Of a DNA stretch of 64,000 bases, positions 45,343 to 54,577 are shown in pieces (position 1 is the first letter of the stretch; each line of letters begins with the position of its first letter). The DNA is from Rs1 sp029027825 (GTDB lineage Bacteria > Pseudomonadota > Gammaproteobacteria > Pseudomonadales > Balneatricaceae). Both the position numbers and the translations under genes were made by a program. The notes under the pieces are model-generated. The model did no database searches and was not told the origin of the DNA. It saw only the letters and a program-made list of their open reading frames with translations. The stretch is taken from the NCBI GenBank assembly GCA_029027825.1, contig CP093399.1, positions 124,001 to 188,000 on the forward strand, read 5' to 3'.

Positions 45343-46098
45343 TTAGAGGCAAGGTACGGTAGGTGCATCTCCATTGTTAAATGAGGGTGTAACCGCAGGA
45401 TCGGTTAAACTTCTGACATAATCGCGAGATATTTCATCCAATCTACCACTTTGACTCATGCTGGCTAGTTCTGCATTGATCAAAGGGACTATGGCTGAAT
45501 TCTTTTTATTGAGGAAGTGATGTAAAGGTATTTCAATCACTGGCGGATCTAAGGGTATGATGCTATCCACGCCTAATTTCCTTAACTCAGCTAAGCCGTT
45601 TAAATAGGGTGCGACGACAATATCCGAGCGTCCTAATAACAACATTTTAAAAGCTGCTTCGTAGCTACTTACTTTTTGCACATAAGGTAATCCTTGCACC
45701 CCTTTCTCAACGAATAAGACTGCGTATTTAACAATGATATTATAGGGGGCTAGACTTTGAAAACCATCGGGTTCAAAGGCGGTTTTCTTGATAGTAAAAG
45801 CTATCCCTTTTAGCAAGGAAACAGGGGTGTCTATTGGGATTAAATTAGGGTACTTTTTTTTAGCTGCTAATATTCTGGCGGTTTCTCCATCGTACTCTCC
45901 AGAGTTAGATAATTTAAGAGATCTAGTGGTGGGAAAGGCATGAAATACAACATCTATGCCGATATTTTTATAGGCCTCTAATAAAATGCACATCGAAACG
46001 TTTTGTGCCTCGGATTTATGTAACATGGCAAACTTTAAGGACTTGGCATTTATAAACACTGACATAAGTAACAAAGTGATTAAAATTAAATAGCGCAT
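45343..46098 (-). CDS. Periplasmic solute-binding-like protein (SBP family 3 type)
   Basis: A 251-residue protein with a signal peptide (residues 1-18, MRYLILITLLLMSVFINA). The mature part has the bilobed extracellular-solute-binding layout: FAMLHKSEAQNVSMCILLEA, the PTTRSLKLSNSGEYDGETAR segment often seen in stand-alone members, and the hinge region FKMLLLGRSDIVVAPY. No permease or ATPase gene is adjacent, so it is probably an orphan binding protein or signalling input rather than part of a transporter. The C-terminal extension PSFNNGDAPTVPCL is short and unusual. Confidence 0.82.
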   Translation of the reverse strand: MRYLILITLLLMSVFINAKSLKFAMLHKSEAQNVSMCILLEAYKNIGIDVVFHAFPTTRSLKLSNSGEYDGETARILAAKKKYPNLIPIDTPVSLLKGIAFTIKKTAFEPDGFQSLAPYNIIVKYAVLFVEKGVQGLPYVQKVSSYEAAFKMLLLGRSDIVVAPYLNGLAELRKLGVDSIIPLDPPVIEIPLHHFLNKKNSAIVPLINAELASMSQSGRLDEISRDYVRSLTDPAVTPSFNNGDAPTVPCL

Positions 46099-46813
46099 TG
46101 TAGCTTCTCCTGTTTATTTTTTTAAACTTTAATCCGTGGCTTCATAGTAGATGCAGAGCATAAATGTTGGTTTTACAGCACAGTTTAAAGCTGCGCTACA
46201 ACTTTGGAATCCTCTGAATAAGTCTATCCTACGGAACGTACAAATAAATTCGTACTCTGTGCGTATGATTTGTTCAAAACTTCTTTAAATTTTGTGTGTT
46301 GTTTCAAATTGCATAAGGATCAGTAGCTTATGACGGGTTTCTGCATGAGGGTCGCTTGTTCAGATTAAATATAGTAAACAAATAGCTAATATCAATGTTC
46401 GGCTTAAAATAAACTTGTTTTAACTTAACACAGCAGTAGTTATGCAGAGGTCTCAAGGTAATTCAATGATGGTATTTACACTGGTGTGATTAAACCATTG
46501 TGTTTTTCTAACCGTTGTAGGATCAAGAGCTTATGCTCTGCATCCACTTTTAAGTCCAAGATTCAGGTTGTTTATAGGACCCTTAGCTGTAGTAGGTCGT
46601 TTGAGAATAGGTTTGATCACAGCATTTTTAGATTCATTAAATCGGCAAAGTTACCAAATTCGATTGAAACCAAAAAAATTAATTGTCGACATAGCGCTGT
46701 CTAACGACAATTGAGCCAGCTATTTGTGAAAAATAGCAAGATGAGTCATGCACAGGGAAGGCTTAGCCTGCACAATAGGGAGGCTTAATAAACCATCGCA
46801 GGATTCAATTAGT
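46099..46813. other. Repeat-filled gap upstream of the AraC/GyrI-like gene
   Basis: A gene-free interval that holds a split family-2 copy (left part about 46128-46205, right part about 46494-46567) and a family-1 right end (46425-46454) between them. The family-1 material probably inserted into or recombined with the family-2 element. Confidence 0.5.
46128..46567. repeat. Split long family-2 copy with family-1 fragment inside
   Basis: The left end AATCCGTGGCTTCATAGTAG, then GATGCAGAGCATAAATGTTG, corresponds to the first third of the long family-2 form. GTTTTTCTAACCGTTGTAGG to AAGTCCAAGATTCAGG (ending 46567) is its last third. A family-1 right end (CAGTAGTTATGCAGAGGTCTC at about 46434-46454) lies between. 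Nesting is therefore likely but the junctions are not clean. Confidence 0.5.
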
Positions 46814-47698
46814 ATGAAAACCTCTCATAGAGCCCTTAACTACCAACAGATGATGGCTAAAGTATTTAGCTATATAGATCAGCATTTGGATGAAGGATTA
46901 ACTTTGCAGACGTTAAGTGATGTTGCGGGTTTTTCTAAGTATCATTTTCATCGCCAGTTTTCTGCATTTACCGGCGTTAGCTTATTTAATTATTTACAAT
47001 TATTTCGCTTTTATCGAGCTTCTTACCAACTGGTATTTGATCGTGAAGAGAGCATTTTCAACATCGCATTTGACGCTGGATTCTCTAATTCTGAATCTTT
47101 TAGTCGCGCGTTCAAAAAATCCTTTTCACAAACGCCGAAAGACTTTAGAAAGCAGCCGCTCTGGAAGCCTTGGCATCAAAAGTATCAATATAAAACAGCG
47201 AGTGTTGAACAGACAATGAAAGTTGAAATTATCGATTTTACAGAGACAAAAATAGCAGTATATGAGCACCATGGTGCGGTTGAGGGATTAAATTATTCAA
47301 TTCAAAAGTTTATTGAATGGCGAAAGGAAAGCCAGTTATCTCCGATTAACACTAGTGCTACTTTTGGGCTTGCATACAGTGATCCTAGTACTACTCCTGA
47401 AGCTGAATTTAGATTTGATATTTGTGGTGAAGTGCTTAAAGATGTCCCTGATAACTCTCATAAGGTTATCAACAAGCTGATCCCCGCTGGCCGCTGTGCA
47501 CAAATCATTCACTGTGGGCCGCACTGGCAAATGGATGCCAAAATTTGCTATCTATACGGTCCTTGGCTGCGGGATATAAAGCAGAATTCAGAATCACTGA
47601 AATTACGTGATTTTCCGTGTTTTTTTAAATACTTAAATTTTTTTCCAGAAGTGCCGGAACATCAGTTGATCACTGAAATATATCTACCATTACAGTAA
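46814..47698 (+). CDS. AraC-family regulator with GyrI-like effector domain
   Basis: A roughly 294-residue regulator. The double helix-turn-helix is N-terminal (residues about 12-110: LTLQTLSDVAGFSKYHFHRQF and IFNIAFDAGFSNSESFSRAF) and is followed by PKDFR, the usual end of the AraC DNA-binding domain. The C-terminal half (about 135-290: VEIIDFTETKIAVYEHHG through PAGRCAQIIHCG) is a GyrI-like ligand-binding domain as in Rob/SoxS-related multidrug sensors. I start it at MKTSHRALNYQ, directly before the HTH; the frame is open for 22 more codons. The target genes are not evident. Drug or small hydrophobic ligands are typical for the family. Confidence 0.9.
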   Translation: MKTSHRALNYQQMMAKVFSYIDQHLDEGLTLQTLSDVAGFSKYHFHRQFSAFTGVSLFNYLQLFRFYRASYQLVFDREESIFNIAFDAGFSNSESFSRAFKKSFSQTPKDFRKQPLWKPWHQKYQYKTASVEQTMKVEIIDFTETKIAVYEHHGAVEGLNYSIQKFIEWRKESQLSPINTSATFGLAYSDPSTTPEAEFRFDICGEVLKDVPDNSHKVINKLIPAGRCAQIIHCGPHWQMDAKICYLYGPWLRDIKQNSESLKLRDFPCFFKYLNFFPEVPEHQLITEIYLPLQ

Positions 47699-48221
47699 TG
47701 CCGAACTGCGTTAACGTTTTTCGTCAAACAACTTGGGTGCCTAATGATAACTTGCGCTGTGCGCTCCTTTTTCGACTGCATCTAAAGGTCAGGGGGGAAA
47801 TATAGCAGTGCAGCTAACTATGGTTAATTTAGGAATGTTTTAATGGTGTTAAGTCTTTAAATGATAGAAATAAAGGAACCAATTTCACCAACTGACGTCT
47901 TATCATTGCTAACGTAATGTTGTCCCTCTTTGACAACTTTAAAATGGCTGAGTTGTTTAGTGTGCAACTCGGCTAATTTTTTAGATAGGTTATTTTCTCC
48001 TTCCCTTTGTGCTGTAATAAAAAAACAACTTTCCCCTGATCAAATCTGCCCTTCTAAAGTCTCTTGTTGAGTGACTGGGATCGCTAGCTTAGCTTAATAC
48101 TTCTGTGAACTTTATGCGCAATATCATCATAATAGACTAAAAAGCCTTTAATTCCATAAGCTGTTCATCAACACAAGTGCTGGTTATTGTGTTCTAAATA
48201 ATGAAAAAAAAGGAGAAATAA
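47699..48221. other. Non-coding region upstream of the tct operon
   Basis: A 523-bp gap without a gene. A faint family-2-like tail (AACTTGCGCTGTGCGCTCC to AAGGTCAGG, about 47749-47792) may be present. The tctC promoter must lie here. AAAAGGAGAAATAA before 48222 is a strong ribosome-binding site. Confidence 0.45.
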
Positions 48222-49208
48222 ATGTCAATTAAACGTCGTACTCTACTTGCTGCAGCTATTACAGGTTGCTTGCTTTCTAGTTTTTCTTTCACTGTATCTG
48301 CAACAGAAGCTAAACTTGATAAAATTCACTTTTTGATTCCTGGTGGTGCTGGTGGTGGTTGGGATGGTACTGCTCGCGGTACTGGTGAAGCATTAACTAA
48401 AGCAGGCTTGGTGAAAGAAGCTTCTTTCCAAAACATGTCAGGTGGCGGTGGTGGTAAAGCAATTGCATACATCATTGAAACTGCAAAGAATGCTCAAGAT
48501 ATTTTGATGGTAAGCTCTACACCAATCATTGTTCGCTCTATTACTAAAGTATTCCCACAAAGCTTCCGCGATTTAACACCTGTTGCCGGAGTTATTGCAG
48601 ACTATGGCGCGTTAGTTGTTAAGCACGACAGCCCACTGCAAGATTGGAGTCAAGCTTTGGCTCTTTTCAAAGAAAATCCAAAGAAGCTAAAATTTGCTGG
48701 CGGATCTGCTCGTGGATCACTTGATCATTTGGTCGCTGCATCTATTATCAAAGCAGAGGGATTAGATCCACGTACTCTTAAATATATTCCCTATGATGCT
48801 GGTGGAAAGGCGATGGCCGGCTTGTTATCTGGTGAAGCTAAAATTCTATCTACTGGCTTAGGCGAAGCATTAGCTCTAGCAAAAGGTGGTCAGGTACGTA
48901 TTTTAGGAATAACAGCACCTGAGCGTGTTGGCGATGCACCTGATGTTAAAACAATGACAGAAATGGGTAATAACACAGTTTTCGCTAACTGGCGTGGATT
49001 CTTTGCAGCACCTGGTGTTTCAAAGGAAAAAGTTGCTAAGTGGAATGAAACATTAGAAGCGATGTATAAGACTCCTGAGTGGGAAAACGTTCGCAGCCGT
49101 AATGGTTGGGTTAACGTATACAAGAATTCAGAAGAGTTCTACGCATTCTTAGAAGATCAAGAAAAGCAAATTGGTTCATTGATGAAAGAGCTTGGTTTTC
49201 TTAAATAA
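48222..49208 (+). CDS. tctC: Tripartite tricarboxylate transporter substrate-binding protein (TctC family)
   Basis: A 328-residue periplasmic binding protein. A Sec signal peptide runs to about residue 27 (SFTVSATEAKL). The ligand loop features of the TctC/Bug family are clear: HFLIPGGAGGGWDGTARGTG (about residues 35-54), where the bound carboxylate is held by backbone amides, and KFAGGSARGSLDHLVAAS. Strong codon use (GGT, GCT, CGT rich) suggests high expression. The likely substrate is a di- or tricarboxylate. tctB follows after 392 bp containing a family-2-like repeat. Confidence 0.93.
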   Translation: MSIKRRTLLAAAITGCLLSSFSFTVSATEAKLDKIHFLIPGGAGGGWDGTARGTGEALTKAGLVKEASFQNMSGGGGGKAIAYIIETAKNAQDILMVSSTPIIVRSITKVFPQSFRDLTPVAGVIADYGALVVKHDSPLQDWSQALALFKENPKKLKFAGGSARGSLDHLVAASIIKAEGLDPRTLKYIPYDAGGKAMAGLLSGEAKILSTGLGEALALAKGGQVRILGITAPERVGDAPDVKTMTEMGNNTVFANWRGFFAAPGVSKEKVAKWNETLEAMYKTPEWENVRSRNGWVNVYKNSEEFYAFLEDQEKQIGSLMKELGFLK

Positions 49209-49600
49209 TTAGACCTTTAGCAATACTGAGGTTTTAGAGTTTATTGGAAATAGGTTATTTAAATATTAACAATAATTTTAACATCTTAGCTTGTGTTCTT
49301 GAGGGGGCTTGTTCCCTCTCAAGATTTTAGTGATGCTCAGGAGGCTCTCAATAAGTCCCGATTTAAATTAAATTTTTCATCGAGACTTAGTCAGATCTTT
49401 CATAAACTTGAATCAGTGCACTTAGTGTAGTACTGAGTCGTAGCTGTAGAATTCATAGAGGTTCGAAAAATCACGGTTTAGCCTGCGCTCAAACAATGCT
49501 TTTAAGTCCCCTAAACTCTACGCTTAACACTCATCATTCACTTAACAATCATAGATTCAGGATAAAAATAGAGGAAGATTAGCTATTAAGCTAATCCAAA
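49209..49600. other. Gap within the tct operon with a possible family-2 copy
   Basis: A 392-bp spacer between tctC and tctB. A weak family-2-like structure lies at about 49408-49561. GGAGGCTCTCAATAAGTC at about 49339 resembles the GCCTCTGAATAAGTC motif at 11921 and 29541 (reverse). No gene was found. Confidence 0.45.
49408..49561. repeat. Possible degenerate family-2 repeat between tctC and tctB
   Basis: Starts CTTGAATCAGTGCACTTAGT and ends CATAGATTCAGG, family-2-like ends. The interior has little in common with other copies, so this is tentative. Confidence 0.4.
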
Positions 49601-50071
49601 ATGTATATGACAATAGCAAAAGACCGTATTGGTGGTTTGATTTTCTTAGCGCTTTCAATTGGCTATGGTTTTTCCATCACTTTGATTCCAATGTATCCCG
49701 GTGATGAATACGAGGTGTTTACCGCAAAAACTTTGCCTACCGCTCTAGCATTTTTAGGTAGTGTTTTGTCCTTGGCGCTTCTGTTTTTATCTAGGGGCGA
49801 AACAAAAACCTCACTACCTGATTTAGATTGGGCAATCGCAGTAAAATTAATGGCCCTAATGGCCGTTTATGGCGTTATCTTAGAAACGTTAGGCTTTTTA
49901 GTTGCCACTACTTTATTTTTATTAGCGGGCTATTGGATTTTGGGAGAGCGTCGCAAAATTCTGCTGTTCTTCTGCTCTTTTCCCTTGGTATTGTGTTTTT
50001 GGTTTGGCTTAACTCAGTTGTTAGAGATTTATCTAGCTCCGGGCGTATTGTTACAGTGGATGGGAGTGTAA
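49601..50071 (+). CDS. tctB: Tripartite tricarboxylate transporter small permease (TctB family)
   Basis: A 156-residue membrane protein with four transmembrane helices at about residues 10-30, 45-65, 80-108 and 120-145. Features fit TctB: RIGGLIFLALSIGYGFS at the start, GYWILGERRKILL mid-protein and the end GVLLQWMGV. Small TTT permeases support TctA in sodium- or proton-driven carboxylate uptake. The stop is 4 bp before the tctA start, and GTAAGACG lies between. Confidence 0.9.
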   Translation: MYMTIAKDRIGGLIFLALSIGYGFSITLIPMYPGDEYEVFTAKTLPTALAFLGSVLSLALLFLSRGETKTSLPDLDWAIAVKLMALMAVYGVILETLGFLVATTLFLLAGYWILGERRKILLFFCSFPLVLCFWFGLTQLLEIYLAPGVLLQWMGV

Positions 50072-50075
50072 GACG

Positions 50076-51614
50076 ATGTGGGAAGGTATTTATATAGGTG
50101 TAACTACTGCTGTTATGCCGTTTAATTTATTAATGATGTTTGTCGGCTGCTTTGCCGGTACGTTTATTGGTATGTTACCAGGTCTAGGGCCTGTCTCTGC
50201 AGTAGCACTAATTATCCCTATAACTTATGGTTTAGATCCTTCATCGGGAATTATTTTGATGGCGGGTGTCTATTACGGCGCGGTGTTCGGCGCATCTACA
50301 TCTTCTATTTTAATCAATGCACCGGGCTGCGCCTCTACAGTTGTGACTGCTTTTGATGGTTACCCTCTCGCACAACAAGGTCATGCAGGTAAGGCTTTGG
50401 CGCTCGCTGCATACTCTTCCTTTGTCGGGGGAACTATCGGCGCTATCTTCCTAGTATTTTTTGCTCCGATGTTGGCTAAAGTTTCTTTGAGTTTTCAATC
50501 CAGTGATTATTTTGCACTAATGGTGTTAGGTTTGACTGCCGTAGCGGCTTTTGCCGGTAAAGGTAATATACTCAAAGCATTGATTATGTGCGTGCTTGGC
50601 TTGATGCTATCGACAGTAGGTTCCGATCGATCAAATGGAGTAGAACGCTTCACTTTTGGTTCGATTGAATTTATCGATGGTTTGAGCTTTCTGTTACTGG
50701 CCATGGCTACCTTTGCACTGGCTGAAGTTGTGATGTCAGTGATGGATCGCAGTATTAATGCCGAGGGTAGTAAAACTAGTAATGTCGCTTCTTTAGGGAG
50801 TATGAAACTCAGTAGAAGTGAAATTAAAGAAGTTGCTCCTACTATGGTGCGTTCATCAGTATTAGGTTTTATTGTTGGAGTATTACCGGGTGCAGGGGCA
50901 ACCATCGCATCCTTCCTCGCCTATGGTGTTGAACGAAATTTTGCCAGTAAAGAAGATAAGGCGATGTTTGGCAAAGGCTCATTAAAAGGCTTGGCAGCCC
51001 CTGAATCAGCAAATAACGCTGCATCTACCGGATCCTTTGTTCCGCTTTTAACTTTGGGTATCCCAGGTTCAGGTACTACAGCTGTGATGCTTGGTGCGCT
51101 GATTGCTTATGGAATCCAACCTGGCCCGCAGTTGTTTGTAGATCATCCAGATGTCTTTTGGTCAGTTATTGTTTCAATGTACTTAGGTAATATCGTCTTA
51201 CTGATACTAAATTTACCTTTAATCCCATATATTGCAAAATTGCTGGAGATACCAAGAACAATCTTAATTCCGTTGATTTTGTTTTTCTCTCTTACCGGGG
51301 TATATCTGGTCTCTTTTAATGCCTTCGATATACAAGTGATGATCATTATCTGTATTGCGGCAATTGGCTTAAAGCTTTTAGATATTCCGCTAGCGCCGAT
51401 GTTACTTGGTTTTATTTTAGGCGGTATGCTGGAAGACAATTTACGTCGTGCACTATTGATTCACGATGACAGTATGAGCTTCTTATGGGAGCGGCCGCTA
51501 ACTGCAGCAATTATGGCATTGGCAATGTTGGCATTATTTGGTCAGCCGATACTTAATCTAATTAGATCAAAACTAGGGCAAAAGAAAGGTCAGGAAGTGT
51601 TTGACGGGGAATAA
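50076..51614 (+). CDS. tctA: Tripartite tricarboxylate transporter large permease (TctA family)
   Basis: A 512-residue inner-membrane protein with about 11-12 transmembrane helices. The repeated TctA motifs are present: GTFIGMLPGLGPVSAVALII (about residues 29-48), the mid-protein GVLPGAGATIASFLAYGVE and LGIPGSGTTAVMLGALIAYG, and the ending with LGFILGGMLEDNLRRALL. It forms the translocation path of the transporter fed by TctC. It is followed by a very strong palindromic terminator at 51654-51702. Confidence 0.95.
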   Translation: MWEGIYIGVTTAVMPFNLLMMFVGCFAGTFIGMLPGLGPVSAVALIIPITYGLDPSSGIILMAGVYYGAVFGASTSSILINAPGCASTVVTAFDGYPLAQQGHAGKALALAAYSSFVGGTIGAIFLVFFAPMLAKVSLSFQSSDYFALMVLGLTAVAAFAGKGNILKALIMCVLGLMLSTVGSDRSNGVERFTFGSIEFIDGLSFLLLAMATFALAEVVMSVMDRSINAEGSKTSNVASLGSMKLSRSEIKEVAPTMVRSSVLGFIVGVLPGAGATIASFLAYGVERNFASKEDKAMFGKGSLKGLAAPESANNAASTGSFVPLLTLGIPGSGTTAVMLGALIAYGIQPGPQLFVDHPDVFWSVIVSMYLGNIVLLILNLPLIPYIAKLLEIPRTILIPLILFFSLTGVYLVSFNAFDIQVMIIICIAAIGLKLLDIPLAPMLLGFILGGMLEDNLRRALLIHDDSMSFLWERPLTAAIMALAMLALFGQPILNLIRSKLGQKKGQEVFDGE

Positions 51615-51653
51615 AATCTAAGCACTCTTCAGTTTTAAAGATCAACTTTTTAT

Positions 51654-51702
51654 CCCTTGCTTGAATCGCTGGCTAGCCAGCGATTCAAGCAAGGGTTTTT
51701 TT
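51654..51702 (+). terminator. Perfect 20-bp-stem terminator after tctA
   Basis: CCCTTGCTTGAATCGCTGGC pairs perfectly with GCCAGCGATTCAAGCAAGGG around a 2-base loop (51654-51695). It is followed by seven T (51696-51702) on the plus strand. It is the strongest intrinsic terminator in the window, 40 bp after the tctA stop. Confidence 0.93.
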
Positions 51703-51844
51703 ACGCTATTTTTTTGTCCGTACCGATTTAATTAAAGCTTTGCTCTTTTAGATTGATTTTGCTAGCTTCAAACAATCGTATGGAAAATATTGAGGGCTAG
51801 AGTGGCTGCTTAATTTTTCAGCTTAAAATACAAGGAGTGTTCCA

Positions 51845-54577
51845 GTGATCCGTAAAAACAACCTTTTCGGCGGCTTTCTCACTAAGCCTCAAACCGATAT
51901 TAATCAACGGTCTAAAAGTAATTATAATCTGCTGTATAGTACTTTTTTGATCGCGACTCTCTCTGCTACACAAGCTGCTGCCACGACCGTTTTTATCAAT
52001 GAATTACACTACGATAACGCGGCAAGGGATGTAGGTGAGGCTATTGAAATTGCAGCTCCGGCAGGTACAGATCTGAATAATTGGTCAGTCGTGTTATATA
52101 ACGGTCGCAATGGAGTTGATTATCAAACTCTGCGTTTAAATGGATTGATGGTAGCAGATCAATGCGCTGGCTATGGAACAGTGGCGGTACCTGGTATTGT
52201 TCAAAATGGTCTGCAAAATGGCGCTCCTGACGGGATTGCTTTAGTTAATGGTCAGCAAGTTGTACAGTTTCTCAGCTACGAAGGTGTCATGACAGCGACT
52301 GCAGGCCCAGCTAAAGGGCTGCAAAGTATTGATATTGGGCAGCGAGAAACGGGTGCATCTGTGATCGGTGAGTCTTTACAATTAAAGGGTACCGGGACTG
52401 TCGCTGCAGATTTTACTTGGAGCAAATCTACCCTGGCTAGTCTCGGGCACTGTAATCTCAATCAGAAATTTTCTGGACTCGGTTTAGCGCCGCAAGTGAA
52501 AAGTATTTCTCCAAATAATAATGCTACAGGTGTAGCCATCGATGCCGGTATCAAGGTGCGTTTTAGTGCACCCGTTAATTTGGCAGAAAATTGGTATTCG
52601 CTCAGTTGTCAACAAGCGGGTATCTTGGATCCCTCATTATCAGGTGGGCCCACTCTGTATACTTTGCATCCTCGAGATCCTTTTCAGCCGAGTGATACGT
52701 GTCAGTTGCGTATCAACGCCAATCAAGTCACTGGCAAGGGGGCTAGCGCCAAGCAGTTGTCAGCAGATTTTAAAGTTAGCTTTACCATTGAAAATAAAAG
52801 TGTTGTTACCGCCTGCAGTGCTGATGCCACGTTAATTAGCCATATTCAAGGCTCTGGTGCTGAGGCTGCGGTAGATTTTCTAGGTACTAATCGAACTGTA
52901 AAAGCGGTGCTAGTCGCTGATTTTCAAGGCGCTGGCCTAAAAGGTTTCTATCTTCAAGAAGAAGATGAGGATCAAGATGGTAATGCTTTAACTTCTGAGG
53001 GTATATTTGTTTATCAAGGCGTTAAAGTAAAACATTTAACAGTCGGAGATGTTGTGGCAGTGACAGGTACTGTTACTGAATTTAACGGTTTTACCCAAAT
53101 CAATAATGTCACAGAGATAGAGCGTTGTGCTCAGGGGCGCAGTGTCACCTCCGCGGTGCTAAGTCTGCCTTTTCCCGCCGCTGAAAATTCAGTGGACTAC
53201 CTAGAGCGGTTTGCTGCGATGCAGGTGAGGTTGCAGCAGCCACTGACAATCACAGAAAGTTACAATTATGGTCGATTCGGGCAAATATTACTGTCCAATG
53301 GCCGTTTGTGGCAACCCACTCAATTAGCGCTGCCGGGAGCTTCTGCTCAGCTGGTCGCTGAACAGAATAGCTTAAATAAAATTTTGCTTGACGATAATGA
53401 TAGTCAAAAACATCCTTACCCTATCACGAATCCTGATCAGAGCATTGCGCTGACTGCCGCACAGACAATGCGATTAGGTAATCAATTAAACAATGATGGC
53501 TTGGCGGTACTTAACTTTAGCTATGGTCGCTACCAATTACAGCCAATCAATGAGTTTTCTATAATAAAGAGTAATCCCAGAACTGATAAGCTAAATCTAT
53601 CTGCTGAGGGGAGTCTTAAAATTGCCTCATTTAACGTCTTGAATTATTTTACTAGCTTAGATCGAGGGCGCACTAAAAACACTTGTGGCCCCAGTGCCAA
53701 TCAAGGTTGTCGTGGGGCTGATTCAGCAGCTGAGTTTGAACGACAGCGTGCTAAAATTATTCAAGCGCTGTTAAATATCGACGCTGATATAGTAGGTTTG
53801 ATTGAAATAGAAAATAACCCATACAGGTCTTTGGCAGACCTTGTCGAAGGGTTAAATACTGTACTTGGCGAGGTACAATATAATTACTTAGATACTGGTG
53901 TTATCGGCACTGATGTAATTAAAGTGGGCTTTATTTACAAAGTAGCAAAAATCCAGGCAGTGGGTGACTTTGCAATCTTGAATCAAAGCGTAGCTGGAGG
54001 GTTTAACGATGCCAAGAATCGCCCTTCGCTGATCCAGACTTTTTTAGAAGTCACTTCAAATGAGAAACTTACGCTGGCAGTTAATCATTTTAAATCTAAG
54101 GGATCTAGTTGTGATGATGTGCAGGATCCCGATGCACATGACGGGCAAGGAAATTGTAACGGTACTCGTACTCAAGCTGCCAAAGCCTTAGTGAGCTATT
54201 TAGCAACCGATCCTACTCGCAGTGGTGATCCGGATTTCTTAATCATTGGTGACTTGAACGCCTATGCAAAAGAAGATCCGATAGCGGCCATAAAGACAGC
54301 AGGGTATAAAGATTTACTAGCTACCGCAGTGCCAAATAATCACTACTCTTACGTGTTCAAAGGTGTGTTTGGCTATTTAGATCACGCTTTGGCAAGTGCC
54401 AGTTTGGCGCGACAAGTGACAGATATTGGCGTGCTGCATATTAACGCAGATGAGCCGCGAGTGACCGATTATAATGTAGAAAACAAAACCGATAGGCAAG
54501 TATCGCTGATGTTTACGCGCGACGCTTTTAGGTCATCTGATCATGATCCAGTGGTGATTGAATTAACCTTAGAATAA
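51845..54577 (+). CDS. ExeM/NucH-type extracellular endonuclease/exonuclease/phosphatase protein
   Basis: A 910-residue secreted nuclease. A signal peptide with a long n-region ends near residue 45 (ATQAAATTVF). A lamin-tail domain follows (about 45-205, VFINELHYDNAARD), then an Ig-like Big_5 unit (about 217-310, VKSISPNNNATGVAIDAGIK), an OB-fold YhcR-like domain (about 330-440, VKAVLVADFQGAG), and the EEP nuclease domain (about 590-908). Catalytic marks are LKIASFNVLNYF, GLIEIENNP, LIIGDLNAYAKEDP and FRSSDHDPVVIEL. Relatives degrade extracellular or biofilm DNA. GTG start with AAGGAGTGTTCCA upstream. No membrane anchor or rhombosortase-type tail is seen at the C-terminus. Confidence 0.93.
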   Translation: MIRKNNLFGGFLTKPQTDINQRSKSNYNLLYSTFLIATLSATQAAATTVFINELHYDNAARDVGEAIEIAAPAGTDLNNWSVVLYNGRNGVDYQTLRLNGLMVADQCAGYGTVAVPGIVQNGLQNGAPDGIALVNGQQVVQFLSYEGVMTATAGPAKGLQSIDIGQRETGASVIGESLQLKGTGTVAADFTWSKSTLASLGHCNLNQKFSGLGLAPQVKSISPNNNATGVAIDAGIKVRFSAPVNLAENWYSLSCQQAGILDPSLSGGPTLYTLHPRDPFQPSDTCQLRINANQVTGKGASAKQLSADFKVSFTIENKSVVTACSADATLISHIQGSGAEAAVDFLGTNRTVKAVLVADFQGAGLKGFYLQEEDEDQDGNALTSEGIFVYQGVKVKHLTVGDVVAVTGTVTEFNGFTQINNVTEIERCAQGRSVTSAVLSLPFPAAENSVDYLERFAAMQVRLQQPLTITESYNYGRFGQILLSNGRLWQPTQLALPGASAQLVAEQNSLNKILLDDNDSQKHPYPITNPDQSIALTAAQTMRLGNQLNNDGLAVLNFSYGRYQLQPINEFSIIKSNPRTDKLNLSAEGSLKIASFNVLNYFTSLDRGRTKNTCGPSANQGCRGADSAAEFERQRAKIIQALLNIDADIVGLIEIENNPYRSLADLVEGLNTVLGEVQYNYLDTGVIGTDVIKVGFIYKVAKIQAVGDFAILNQSVAGGFNDAKNRPSLIQTFLEVTSNEKLTLAVNHFKSKGSSCDDVQDPDAHDGQGNCNGTRTQAAKALVSYLATDPTRSGDPDFLIIGDLNAYAKEDPIAAIKTAGYKDLLATAVPNNHYSYVFKGVFGYLDHALASASLARQVTDIGVLHINADEPRVTDYNVENKTDRQVSLMFTRDAFRSSDHDPVVIELTLE

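Noticed and set aside
46486..46704. 72-residue plus-strand reading frame
   Set aside because: It is formed by the right part of a family-2 repeat and adjoining spacer, without a ribosome-binding site.
47749..47792. Family-2 right end before tctC
   Set aside because: Only about half the positions agree and no left end was found, so it is mentioned but not listed as a repeat.
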